21,585 bases of DNA from an uncultured Eubacteriales bacterium (GTDB lineage: Bacteria > Bacillota > Clostridia > Oscillospirales > Acutalibacteraceae): assembly GCA_934702115.1 (NCBI GenBank), contig CAKUYF010000010.1:1-21585 (forward strand). Direction: 5' to 3'. The translations under genes and the position numbers were made by a program. Position 1 is the stretch's first letter. Every line of letters starts with the position of its first letter. Positions 1-6,125 of the stretch are shown in pieces. Under the pieces are notes generated by a model. The model did no database searches. It had not been told where the DNA came from and saw only the letters and a program-made list of their open reading frames with translations.

Positions 1-169
1 AAAGTACAGTTGAATGTACATCTGTGCACTGCTTTGCAACTGTAAGCGGTCCTGTGAGCGACTTGTTGAACACAAGAAAACCAAGACGGAATGCAGGTGC
101 CATTAAATTTGAGAAGCTTCCTGCATATATAACCCTGCACTCTGTATCCATTGATTTGATAGTTGGCAC
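1..169 (-). other. Fragment of a class I/II PLP-dependent aminotransferase fused behind DapB
   Basis: In the same frame as dapB, residues 209-264 read PTIKSMDTECRVIYAGSFSN, then MAPAFRLGFLV and later TVAKQCTDVHSTVL. This matches, from memory of the family, the central part of MocR/LysN-like aminotransferases: PTIKS.D..G.VIY.GSFSK, then the LAPGLR.GY block, then a block like AKQ..D.H. In this family the K of SFSK forms the Schiff base with PLP. Here that residue (229, bases 107-109) is Asn. The fragment has neither the N-terminal half nor, within the window, the C-terminal end. The family assignment is an inference from recalled motifs, but several independent blocks agree. Confidence 0.65.
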
Positions 170-793
170 ATTTTCACCTGCAAATATTACTTCGTGGTCT
201 CCGCAGATATTCCCGGCACGAACAGAATGGATTCCAATTTCATTTTTACTTCTTGGAGAACGTAGCTTACTCCTGTCGAAAATACAGAGTGGTTTATCAG
301 GTAAGCACTCAGAAATTTCATTTGCAATCATAAGTGCAGTACCGCTAGGGGAGTCAATTTTCTGGTTGTGATGTTTTTCTATAATTTCTATATTAAAGTC
401 AGTACCTAGAAACTCAGTAGCTTTTTTAGTTAAACTTATTAATAAGTTTATTCCTAAAGACATATTTTGAGAGTAGAAAATTGCTATTTCTTTTGAATAC
501 TCTTTTATCTTTTCAACTTGTAGACTTGAAAATCCGGTGGTACATATTACCGCAGGGATTTCTTTTTTTGAACAGTACTCTAATATTCCATCGAGAGCAG
601 AAGGGTGAGAAAAGTCTATAAGTATATCAGCATTTAAGTTAACTTTGTCTAAAGAAGTAAAAACAGGAAAATTTTCGTTTTCTGAATTGTTTTTATCTAT
701 TCCTGCAACTATCTCGATATTTTTTGAATTTTTTGCTACTTGGGTTATATATTTACCCATTTTTCCATTACATCCACATAATATTATTTTCAT
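1..793 (-). CDS. dapB: 4-hydroxy-tetrahydrodipicolinate reductase, truncated and fused in frame to an aminotransferase fragment
   Basis: DapB reduces the product of DapA with NAD(P)H in the diaminopimelate/lysine pathway in the cytoplasm. Residues 1-208 are clearly DapB: a Rossmann start with GCNGKMG at 7-13, IDFSHPSA at 59-66, CTTGFS at 84-89, NMSLGIN at 110-116 and the family signature EKHHNQKIDSPSGTAL at 139-154. About 40 C-terminal residues normal for DapB are missing. From residue 209 (base 169 downwards) the frame stays open but reads as a PLP aminotransferase and runs off the left edge. The ATG at 793-791 is the only plausible start because an in-frame stop lies seven codons upstream. 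It lacks a recognisable Shine-Dalgarno, unlike dapA. It lies 64 bases after dapA as the third gene of the operon. The DapB identity is certain; whether the fusion is real or an assembly chimera is open. Confidence 0.85.
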   Translation of the reverse strand, partial: MKIILCGCNGKMGKYITQVAKNSKNIEIVAGIDKNNSENENFPVFTSLDKVNLNADILIDFSHPSALDGILEYCSKKEIPAVICTTGFSSLQVEKIKEYSKEIAIFYSQNMSLGINLLISLTKKATEFLGTDFNIEIIEKHHNQKIDSPSGTALMIANEISECLPDKPLCIFDRSKLRSPRSKNEIGIHSVRAGNICGDHEVIFAGENVPTIKSMDTECRVIYAGSFSNLMAPAFRLGFLVFNKSLTGPLTVAKQCTDVHSTVL

Positions 794-806
794 ATTTTCA
801 AAGTAT

Positions 807-831
807 TTTTCTCAAGATTTATTTGAGAAAA
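807..831 (-). promoter_or_regulatory. Hairpin between dapA and dapB
   Basis: A perfect 9-bp inverted repeat (TTTTCTCAA at 807-815, TTGAGAAAA at 823-831) has a 7-base loop and lies in the dapA-dapB gap, ending about 13 bases before the dapB start. On the minus strand no U-run follows the stem, so it does not look like a terminator. It could be a processing or stability element or affect initiation of dapB, which has no clear ribosome binding site. The role is inferred. Confidence 0.45.
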
Positions 832-857
832 TATTCTTTCACCATCCGTATTTAATT

Positions 858-1751
858 TTATTTTTGTATTAAATTATATTTAGCTAATACATCTTTAAGA
901 TATTTTTCAGAAGATTGGCTTAAAGTTGTAAGTGGCATTCTGCAATTTCCGCAGTCAAGTCCTATAATATTAAGGGCACTTTTTACAGGCATAGGGTTAA
1001 CTTCACAAAACAGTGCTTCTATAAGTTCTAAATATTTTAGCTGAAGGTTTTTACTAGTTTCGTTATTTCCATCCATAAATTGTTTAACCATATCGTGGCA
1101 TTCTTTTGGGCAAATGTTAGAAAGGACGGAAATAACACCAATTCCTCCCAGTGAAAGTATTGGGATTATTTGATCATCATTGCCTGAGTAGATATTCAAA
1201 TTATCTTTACAAAGAACTGCCGTTTTTGCAATTGAAGATAAATTACCATTTGCTTCCTTGGTAGCACAAATATTAGGATGCTTTGAAAGTTTATAATAGG
1301 TTTCAGGAGATATATTTACTCCGGTTCTTGAGGGAACATTATAGAGTATTATAGGCGTATTAACATTATCTGCGATATGAGTGTAATGTTTAATGAGCCC
1401 TTCTTGGGAAGTTTTATTATAGTAAGGAGTTACGATGAGTAAACCGTCTACACCCATTTCTTCGGCTTCCTTGGAAAGCTCGAGTGCCGTTTTTGTATTA
1501 TTGCTTCCCGTTCCTGCGATTACAGGTACTCGTCCGCTGACTTTTTTAAGTGTGAATTCTATTAATTGACTATGTTCTTTTGGAGAAAGGGTAGCGGATT
1601 CTCCCGTAGTTCCGCAGGTTATGATAGCATCTGTTGAGTTTTCTATTTGAAATTCGATTAATTTCTCAAGTGTATCATAATTAATATCTCCATTGTTTTT
1701 CATCGGTGTAACAAGAGCTACTCCTGCTCCTTTAAAAATAATCTTTTTCAT
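858..1751 (-). CDS. dapA: 4-hydroxy-tetrahydrodipicolinate synthase
   Basis: DapA condenses pyruvate with aspartate semialdehyde, the first committed step to diaminopimelate and lysine. The 297-residue length is normal for this TIM-barrel aldolase. Visible signatures are GTTGESATL at 47-55, the catalytic Tyr in YNVPSRTG at 137-144 and the Schiff-base Lys165 in TKEA. The ATG has a good GGAGG site seven bases upstream. It sits 39 bases after asd and 64 bases before dapB, all on the minus strand, so one mRNA from the promoter at 3013-3042 probably carries all three. The neighbours give successive pathway steps, Asd supplying its substrate. Confidence 0.96.
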   Translation of the reverse strand: MKKIIFKGAGVALVTPMKNNGDINYDTLEKLIEFQIENSTDAIITCGTTGESATLSPKEHSQLIEFTLKKVSGRVPVIAGTGSNNTKTALELSKEAEEMGVDGLLIVTPYYNKTSQEGLIKHYTHIADNVNTPIILYNVPSRTGVNISPETYYKLSKHPNICATKEANGNLSSIAKTAVLCKDNLNIYSGNDDQIIPILSLGGIGVISVLSNICPKECHDMVKQFMDGNNETSKNLQLKYLELIEALFCEVNPMPVKSALNIIGLDCGNCRMPLTTLSQSSEKYLKDVLAKYNLIQK

Positions 1752-1790
1752 TTTAAAACCTCCATAAAATTGATAACTTATATTATTTTT

Positions 1791-2867
1791 TTAAATATAA
1801 TTTTCTTTACATAACATTTCAGCGAGTAAGATTGCTCCCCCTGCGGCTCCTCTGACGGTATTATGACTCATACATACAAATTTTATATCGTATTGAGTAT
1901 CATTTCTAAGTCTGCCAATAGAAATTCCCATTCCATTTTCTATATTTCTGTCGAGTGAGATCTGAGGTCTGTCATTTTCATAAAAATAGTTTAAGAATTT
2001 TTTTGGAGAGCTTGGAAGGCCAATACTTTTTGCAGAGGGTTTAAAATTTTCCCATTTACTTATTACATCTTCAATTAAAGGTTTTTTATCGAAGGATGCA
2101 AAAACCGCTGCTGTATGGCCATCTGTTACCGGGACTCTAAGGCATTGTGAAGTAATAATGGGTAGCGGAGCGTTAATAATTTGATCGTCTTTAATATTTC
2201 CCCAAATTTTTGCCGGTTCTTGTTCTGACTTTTCTTCTTCACCGGGGATAAAAGGTATTATATTATCTATCATTTCAGGCCAAGATTTAAAATTTTTTCC
2301 TGCGCCTGAGATTGCTTGATATGTACATACTAGTATAGATTTCAGACCAAATTCCCGAAGAGCGTGAAGAGCAGGGACGTAACACTGTATTGAGCAATTT
2401 GACTTTACGGCTATAAAACCTCTTTTAGTATTAAGTCTTTTTCTTTGGTAAGGGATTATATTCATATGATCTGAATTAATTTCAGGTATTATCATCGGTA
2501 TATCCGGGACGTTACGATTTGCGCTATTATTTGAAATTACCGGGCATTCCAATTTTGCGTATGTTTCCTCAAGACGTTGAGTTTCCTGCTTTGGCATATT
2601 TGTTGCACAAAATACAAAATCTACATTATCAGCAATTTTTTCAGCATCTTTTACAGCATCTAACACTTTAAGTTTAGAAACTTTTTCAGGAATGGATTTT
2701 TTTATTATCCATTTATCTTTAACAGCTTCTTTAAAGGTTTTACCTGCGGATTTTTCGCTAGCTGCGACTGTATTTATTTCAAACCAAGGATGGTTTTCAA
2801 GAAGAGATATAAATTTTTGTCCTACTGTTCCTGTAGCTCCTATAATTCCAACTTTATATTTTTTCAT
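1791..2867 (-). CDS. asd: Aspartate-semialdehyde dehydrogenase
   Basis: Asd reduces aspartyl phosphate to aspartate semialdehyde with NADPH, the branch point to lysine/diaminopimelate and threonine/methionine. The protein has 358 residues. The N-terminal NADP site GIIGATGTVGQ lies at 7-17, the catalytic Cys158 in KSNCSIQ, and the active-site His251 in RVPVTDGHTA. The sequence (SNCSIQ, RVPVTDGHT, C-terminal NTVRGAAGG) resembles the shorter archaeal/fungal-like class rather than the Escherichia coli type. The start at 2867 gives the canonical MKK.KVGIIGATG N-terminus but has no Shine-Dalgarno directly in front. A strong one lies 70 bases upstream, before a short leader ORF ending 21 bases before this start. 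It is the first gene of the asd-dapA-dapB operon. Confidence 0.94.
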   Translation of the reverse strand: MKKYKVGIIGATGTVGQKFISLLENHPWFEINTVAASEKSAGKTFKEAVKDKWIIKKSIPEKVSKLKVLDAVKDAEKIADNVDFVFCATNMPKQETQRLEETYAKLECPVISNNSANRNVPDIPMIIPEINSDHMNIIPYQRKRLNTKRGFIAVKSNCSIQCYVPALHALREFGLKSILVCTYQAISGAGKNFKSWPEMIDNIIPFIPGEEEKSEQEPAKIWGNIKDDQIINAPLPIITSQCLRVPVTDGHTAAVFASFDKKPLIEDVISKWENFKPSAKSIGLPSSPKKFLNYFYENDRPQISLDRNIENGMGISIGRLRNDTQYDIKFVCMSHNTVRGAAGGAILLAEMLCKENYI

Positions 2868-2948
2868 AATTTTTGAGCTTATGATCCACTAACGTTTTAT
2901 TTTACAAAGCGATGTGAATAAAATCATTTGCTCATTTCACCGCCTTTT
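2868..2948 (-). promoter_or_regulatory. asd operon leader with a sequesterable ribosome binding site
   Basis: In the untranslated leader of asd a near-perfect Shine-Dalgarno (AAAGGCGGTGA, around 2937-2947) precedes two tiny ORFs. The first ORF is ATG-AGC-AAA-TGA from 2935. The second starts at 2927, overlapping that stop as ATGA. The Shine-Dalgarno arm (2936-2947) can pair imperfectly with 2906-2918: GTGAA with TTCAC plus outer CG/AAAG pairs. asd itself has no clear ribosome binding site, so ribosomes may load here. Pairing and coupling are inferred. The known lysine riboswitch is not recognised here. Confidence 0.4.
2889..2927 (-). CDS. Possible 12-residue leader peptide upstream of asd
   Basis: The ORF reads MILFTSLCKIKR and stops with TAG at 2889-2891, 21 bases before asd and in the same frame. 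A strong Shine-Dalgarno lies about 12 bases upstream. Two of its 12 residues are Lys, which is suggestive in a lysine operon but not significant by itself. It may only deliver ribosomes to asd. No homology can be claimed. Confidence 0.25.
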   Translation of the reverse strand: MILFTSLCKIKR

Positions 2949-2989
2949 ATTTACTTTAATATTTTTTACAATGATCTATAATTTAAATT

Positions 2990-3017
2990 TTGTTTTTTGC
3001 TTTCAAGACTTTATAAT
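2990..3017 (+). promoter_or_regulatory. Sigma-A promoter for queA, overlapping the asd promoter
   Basis: On the plus strand a perfect -10 TATAAT (3012-3017) has a fair -35 TTGTTT (2990-2995) 16 bases upstream. Transcription should begin near 3024, about 70 bases before queA. The -10 shares five base pairs with the -10 of the opposite-strand asd promoter. Confidence 0.55.
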
Positions 3018-3042
3018 ATCATTGTACTTAAACGTCTGTCAA
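3013..3042 (-). promoter_or_regulatory. Sigma-A promoter for asd-dapA-dapB
   Basis: Reading the minus strand, a perfect -35 TTGACA (3042-3037) is followed after 18 bases by a -10 TATTAT (3018-3013) with a TG one base upstream (extended -10). Transcription should begin near 3006, leaving a leader of about 140 bases before asd. Confidence 0.75.
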
Positions 3043-3092
3043 TTTGATCATTTGGAAATAAAAATCAAATCATTATTTTAAGGAGTAAGAAA

Positions 3093-4166
3093 GTGAATAA
3101 TAACTTAGAGAATGTAAAAATACATGAATTAACTAAGAAAAGTCAATTTAATTATAATCTACCTGAGGAGCTAATTGCACAGCTTCCTTTAGAGCCAAGA
3201 GATTCATCACGCTTAATGGTAATGGATAAAGATAACGGAAAAATAATTCACGATTATTTTTATAATTTACCAAAGTATTTAAATTCTAATGATTGTCTTA
3301 TATTAAACGATTCAAGAGTTATGCCGGCGAGAGTTTGGGGTAAAAATGTTAATACTCAGAGAGTAGTGGAATTTTTGCTTTTAAAGCAAAGAGAAACCAA
3401 TACATGGGAAGTGCTTGTGAAACCGGGGAAGAAAGCTAAAGTTGGATTTAAATTTGTTTTCGGAACTTCTGAAGAGCCTTTACTACATGCTGAGGTTACG
3501 GAAATTTTAGAAGATGGCAATCGAATTATTAAATTTGAACCTACTGAAAATTTTTTTAGTAAGCTTGAAAAAATAGGTACCATGCCGTTGCCACCATATA
3601 TAAAGCTAAAACTTAAAGACCAGTCTAGGTATCAAACGGTTTACGCTAACTATTTAGGATCCGCTGCCGCTCCTACGGCGGGACTCCATTTTACTCCCAG
3701 ATTATTGGAAGAAATAGAGAAAAAAGGAGTAAAAAAAGGATTTGTAACGCTTCATGTGGGTTTAGGAACTTTTAGACCTGTAAAAGAAGATAGCATAGAG
3801 AATCATCAAATGCATTCGGAACAATTTGTTTTACCGCAAGAAACAGTTGAGTTAATAGAAAACACTAAAAAGCAAGGAGGAAGAGTCATTAGTGTAGGGA
3901 CTACAAGTTGCAGGGTATTGGAAGCTGTGTACAAAAAATACGGTAAGTTAAAATCTTGCAGTGAATCTACAGATATATTTATTAAACCAGGATTTCAATT
4001 TGGAGTAATAGATAGTCTTATTACTAATTTTCATCTTCCGGAAAGTACATTAATTATTTTGGTTTGCACTTTTGCAGGGTATAAAAATACTTTGAAAGCT
4101 TATGAGGAAGCGGTAAGAGAAAAGTATCGTTTTTTTAGCTTCGGTGATGCGATGATGATAATTTAG
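3093..4166 (+). CDS. queA: S-adenosylmethionine:tRNA ribosyltransferase-isomerase
   Basis: QueA transfers and isomerises the ribosyl part of SAM onto 7-aminomethyl-7-deazaguanine in tRNA, the penultimate step of queuosine synthesis. Family blocks are all present: ELIAQLPLEPRDSSRL near the N-terminus, ILNDSRVMPARVWG, SAAAPTAGLHFTPRLLEEI, HVGLGTFRPV, HQMHSEQF and the C-terminal TNFHLPESTLIILVCTFAG. The start is GTG with AGGAG seven bases upstream. This gives 357 residues, about 15 more at the N-terminus than usual, but no later start has a ribosome binding site. tgt, its frequent partner, is not adjacent. A separate promoter precedes rpsB, so queA may be transcribed largely alone. Confidence 0.95.
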   Translation: MNNNLENVKIHELTKKSQFNYNLPEELIAQLPLEPRDSSRLMVMDKDNGKIIHDYFYNLPKYLNSNDCLILNDSRVMPARVWGKNVNTQRVVEFLLLKQRETNTWEVLVKPGKKAKVGFKFVFGTSEEPLLHAEVTEILEDGNRIIKFEPTENFFSKLEKIGTMPLPPYIKLKLKDQSRYQTVYANYLGSAAAPTAGLHFTPRLLEEIEKKGVKKGFVTLHVGLGTFRPVKEDSIENHQMHSEQFVLPQETVELIENTKKQGGRVISVGTTSCRVLEAVYKKYGKLKSCSESTDIFIKPGFQFGVIDSLITNFHLPESTLIILVCTFAGYKNTLKAYEEAVREKYRFFSFGDAMMII

Positions 4167-4185
4167 AAAAAGAGTTTTAAAAGTA

Positions 4186-4214
4186 TTGAAATACATTTAA
4201 AATTATGATATATT
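4186..4214 (+). promoter_or_regulatory. Sigma-A promoter for rpsB-tsf
   Basis: A -35 TTGAAA (4186-4191) stands 17 bases from a -10 TATATT (4209-4214), which is preceded by TGA (4206-4208), an extended -10. The start of transcription should be near 4220. Confidence 0.7.
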
Positions 4215-4219
4215 TAGGT

Positions 4220-4310
4220 GTCTAAGTACACACGCCAATATACAGTACTCAATGGTTGGGCCATGAGGCTTAAATTGTTGGCGGAGGAAAAAACCAAGGA
4301 GGAAAAATTT
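4220..4310 (+). promoter_or_regulatory. Structured 5' leader of rpsB, candidate autoregulatory RNA
   Basis: The roughly 90-base leader folds into nested helices. An outer stem pairs CGCCAA (4233-4238) with TTGGCG (4278-4283). Inside it, CTCA plus TGG (4248-4255, one bulged A at 4252) pairs with CCATGAG (4261-4267) over a TTGGG loop. The Shine-Dalgarno AAGGAGG at 4296-4302 lies just downstream. Many ribosomal protein operons are controlled by their own protein binding a leader structure, so feedback by S2 is a reasonable inference. I cannot match it to a named leader family. Confidence 0.45.
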
Positions 4311-5084
4311 ATGTCAGTAGTATCAATGAAACAACTTTTAGAAGCAGGAGTTCACTTTGGGCATCAAACCCGTAGATGGAATCCGAAAATGTCACCGTAC
4401 ATTTTCACTCAACGCAATGGTATTCATATTATCGACTTACAAAAAACAGTTAAAAAACTTGATGAAGCTTACAGCTTTATTAAACGTATCACCGAAGAAG
4501 GAAAAAGCGTTTTGTTCGTAGGAACTAAAAAACAAGCTCAAGAGTCAGTAAAATCTGAAGCATTAAGATCAGGTTCATGTTACGTAAACGCAAGATGGCT
4601 TGGAGGAATGCTTACAAACTTTACTACTATTCGCAAAAGAGTAAAAAGACTTAATCAGTTAAAGGTTATGGAACAAGATGGAACTTTTAACTTACTTCCT
4701 AAAAAAGAAGTTGTAAAATTGCGCCTTGAAATAGAGAAGTTAGAAAAATTCTTAGGCGGAGTTAAAAATATGAAAGAGCTTCCCGGAGCACTCTTCGTGG
4801 TAGATCCTAAAAAGGAACGTATTGCGGTAGCAGAAGCAAAAAAATTAGATATACCGGTAGTTGCAATAGTAGACACTAATTGTGATCCTGACGTAGTAGA
4901 TTATGTCATCCCGGGAAATGATGATGCTATTCGTGCAGTTAAATTGATTTGCTCTGCAATTTCCAGTGCAGTAATCGAAGGAAAAGAAGGAGAAGTTGCT
5001 GAAGTACTTCCCGAAGAAGTAACAAAAGAAATAAGTGAAGAAATTTTAAAGACTTCTGAAGAAGAAGCAGAGAGCGCAAATTAA
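4311..5084 (+). CDS. rpsB: 30S ribosomal protein S2
   Basis: S2 binds late to the 30S subunit on the solvent side near the platform and is needed for S1 or mRNA docking in many bacteria. The product has 257 residues with the typical beginning MKQLLEAGVHFGHQTRRWNPKM (split by family as MKQLLEAGVHFGHQ then RRWNPKM), then IHIIDLQKT, ARWLGGMLTNF and PVVAIVDTNCDPD. The reading frame is open back to a GTG at 4218. That extension overlaps the structured leader, whereas ATG 4311 has AAGGAGG eight bases upstream and matches the family start. A short acidic C-terminal tail ends it. It is followed after 36 bases by tsf, the usual bacterial pair. Confidence 0.97.
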   Translation: MSVVSMKQLLEAGVHFGHQTRRWNPKMSPYIFTQRNGIHIIDLQKTVKKLDEAYSFIKRITEEGKSVLFVGTKKQAQESVKSEALRSGSCYVNARWLGGMLTNFTTIRKRVKRLNQLKVMEQDGTFNLLPKKEVVKLRLEIEKLEKFLGGVKNMKELPGALFVVDPKKERIAVAEAKKLDIPVVAIVDTNCDPDVVDYVIPGNDDAIRAVKLICSAISSAVIEGKEGEVAEVLPEEVTKEISEEILKTSEEEAESAN

Positions 5085-5120
5085 AAGTTTACAACTTAAA
5101 TTATTTTTGGAGGAATGATT

Positions 5121-6035
5121 ATGAGTTTTACGGCTAAAGATGTTAAAGAGCTCAGAGAGAAAACCGGTTGTGGAATGATGGATTGTAAAAAGGCTTTAAC
5201 TTCTTCAGGTGGAGATATGGCTGCAGCGATAGATTTCCTAAGAGAAAAAGGGTTGGCAGCAGCTAATAAAAAGTCATCACGTGTAGCAGCTGAAGGACTT
5301 GCTATGGCATATACTAATGATGAGGCTACAGTAGGGGTAGCTATCGAAGTAAATTCTGAAACTGATTTTGTAGCTAAAAATTCTGATTTTCAATCTTTTG
5401 TAAAGCTTTGTGGGGAAATTGTAATGAAAGAGAATCCTTCTTCAGTGGAAGAGCTCTTAAAACTTAAAGCTGAAGATGATAAAACAGTAGAAAATGTACT
5501 ACAAGAAAAGATATTAACTATAGGTGAAAATATAAAAATCAGACGTTTCCAACGCTTTGAAGGAATGGTTGGAGGATATGTTCACGCAGGCGGAAAAATT
5601 GGCGTGCTTGTTAAATTTGAGTCTGATGACAAGAATATAACTCAAAATGAAAAATTCAGAAGTTTTTCAAAAGATATTGCTATGCAAATTGCAGCAGCAA
5701 ACCCGCTTTATTTGAATATTTCAGACGTTCCTAGCGATGTTGTTGAGCATGAGAAAAAGATTCTTAAAGAGCAAATTGTCAATGACGGTAAACCGGAAAA
5801 TATAGCTGAGAAGATTGTTCAAGGAAGAATAGGAAAGTATTTCAAAGAGGTATGCTTAGTAGAACAACCATTTGTAAAAGATTCTGGTTGTAGCATTAAA
5901 GAGTATACTGAAAAAGTTTCTAAAGAGCTTGGAGCAGATGTAAAGATAGCTTCTTTTGTAAGATTCGAAAGAGGAGAAGGAATAGATAAAAAAGAAGATA
6001 ACTTTGCAAATGAAGTAGCTGAAATGATTAAATAA
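5121..6035 (+). CDS. tsf: Elongation factor Ts
   Basis: EF-Ts exchanges GDP on EF-Tu during translation. The 304-residue protein shows the N-terminal UBA-like domain with VKELREKTGCGMMDCKKAL, the conserved EVNSETDFVAKNSDF block contacting EF-Tu around residue 75, and VGGYVHAGGKIGVLV opening the second half. Two in-frame ATGs exist at 5115 and 5121. GGAGG at 5109-5113 leaves one base before the first but seven before the second, so 5121 is chosen. It is co-transcribed with rpsB. No strong terminator follows; only a weak 8-bp bulged hairpin lies at 6063-6088 before pgi. Confidence 0.97.
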   Translation: MSFTAKDVKELREKTGCGMMDCKKALTSSGGDMAAAIDFLREKGLAAANKKSSRVAAEGLAMAYTNDEATVGVAIEVNSETDFVAKNSDFQSFVKLCGEIVMKENPSSVEELLKLKAEDDKTVENVLQEKILTIGENIKIRRFQRFEGMVGGYVHAGGKIGVLVKFESDDKNITQNEKFRSFSKDIAMQIAAANPLYLNISDVPSDVVEHEKKILKEQIVNDGKPENIAEKIVQGRIGKYFKEVCLVEQPFVKDSGCSIKEYTEKVSKELGADVKIASFVRFERGEGIDKKEDNFANEVAEMIK

Positions 6036-6125
6036 AATTGCTAACAGAGTGTGTTTCGTAATAATCTACTTTTCGTGTGAGTAGAATTAGAATGTAAAAC
6101 ATACGTGGAGGCGGATATTCCTGAT

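Noticed and set aside
24..371. Plus-strand 115-codon frame at the left edge
   Set aside because: It is antisense to the dapB/aminotransferase frame, which carries clear protein motifs.
2868..3010. Lysine riboswitch or T-box upstream of asd
   Set aside because: Neither the conserved cores nor a terminator/antiterminator pair can be found; only the short imperfect stem over the Shine-Dalgarno is seen.
3042..3070. 7-bp hairpin ATTTGAT/ATCAAAT in the queA leader
   Set aside because: AT-rich with a 15-base loop, of the kind expected by chance in such DNA.
4218..4231. GTGT/ACAC hairpin at the very start of the rpsB leader
   Set aside because: The predicted transcription start falls within the 5' arm, so the RNA probably lacks it.
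4218..4310. N-terminal extension of ribosomal protein S2 from GTG 4218
   Set aside because: It has no ribosome binding site, lies at the predicted transcription start and overlaps base-paired RNA; ATG 4311 with AAGGAGG matches the family start.
6063..6088. Terminator between tsf and pgi
   Set aside because: The stem is only 5 bp plus 3 after a bulge, and no U-tract follows.
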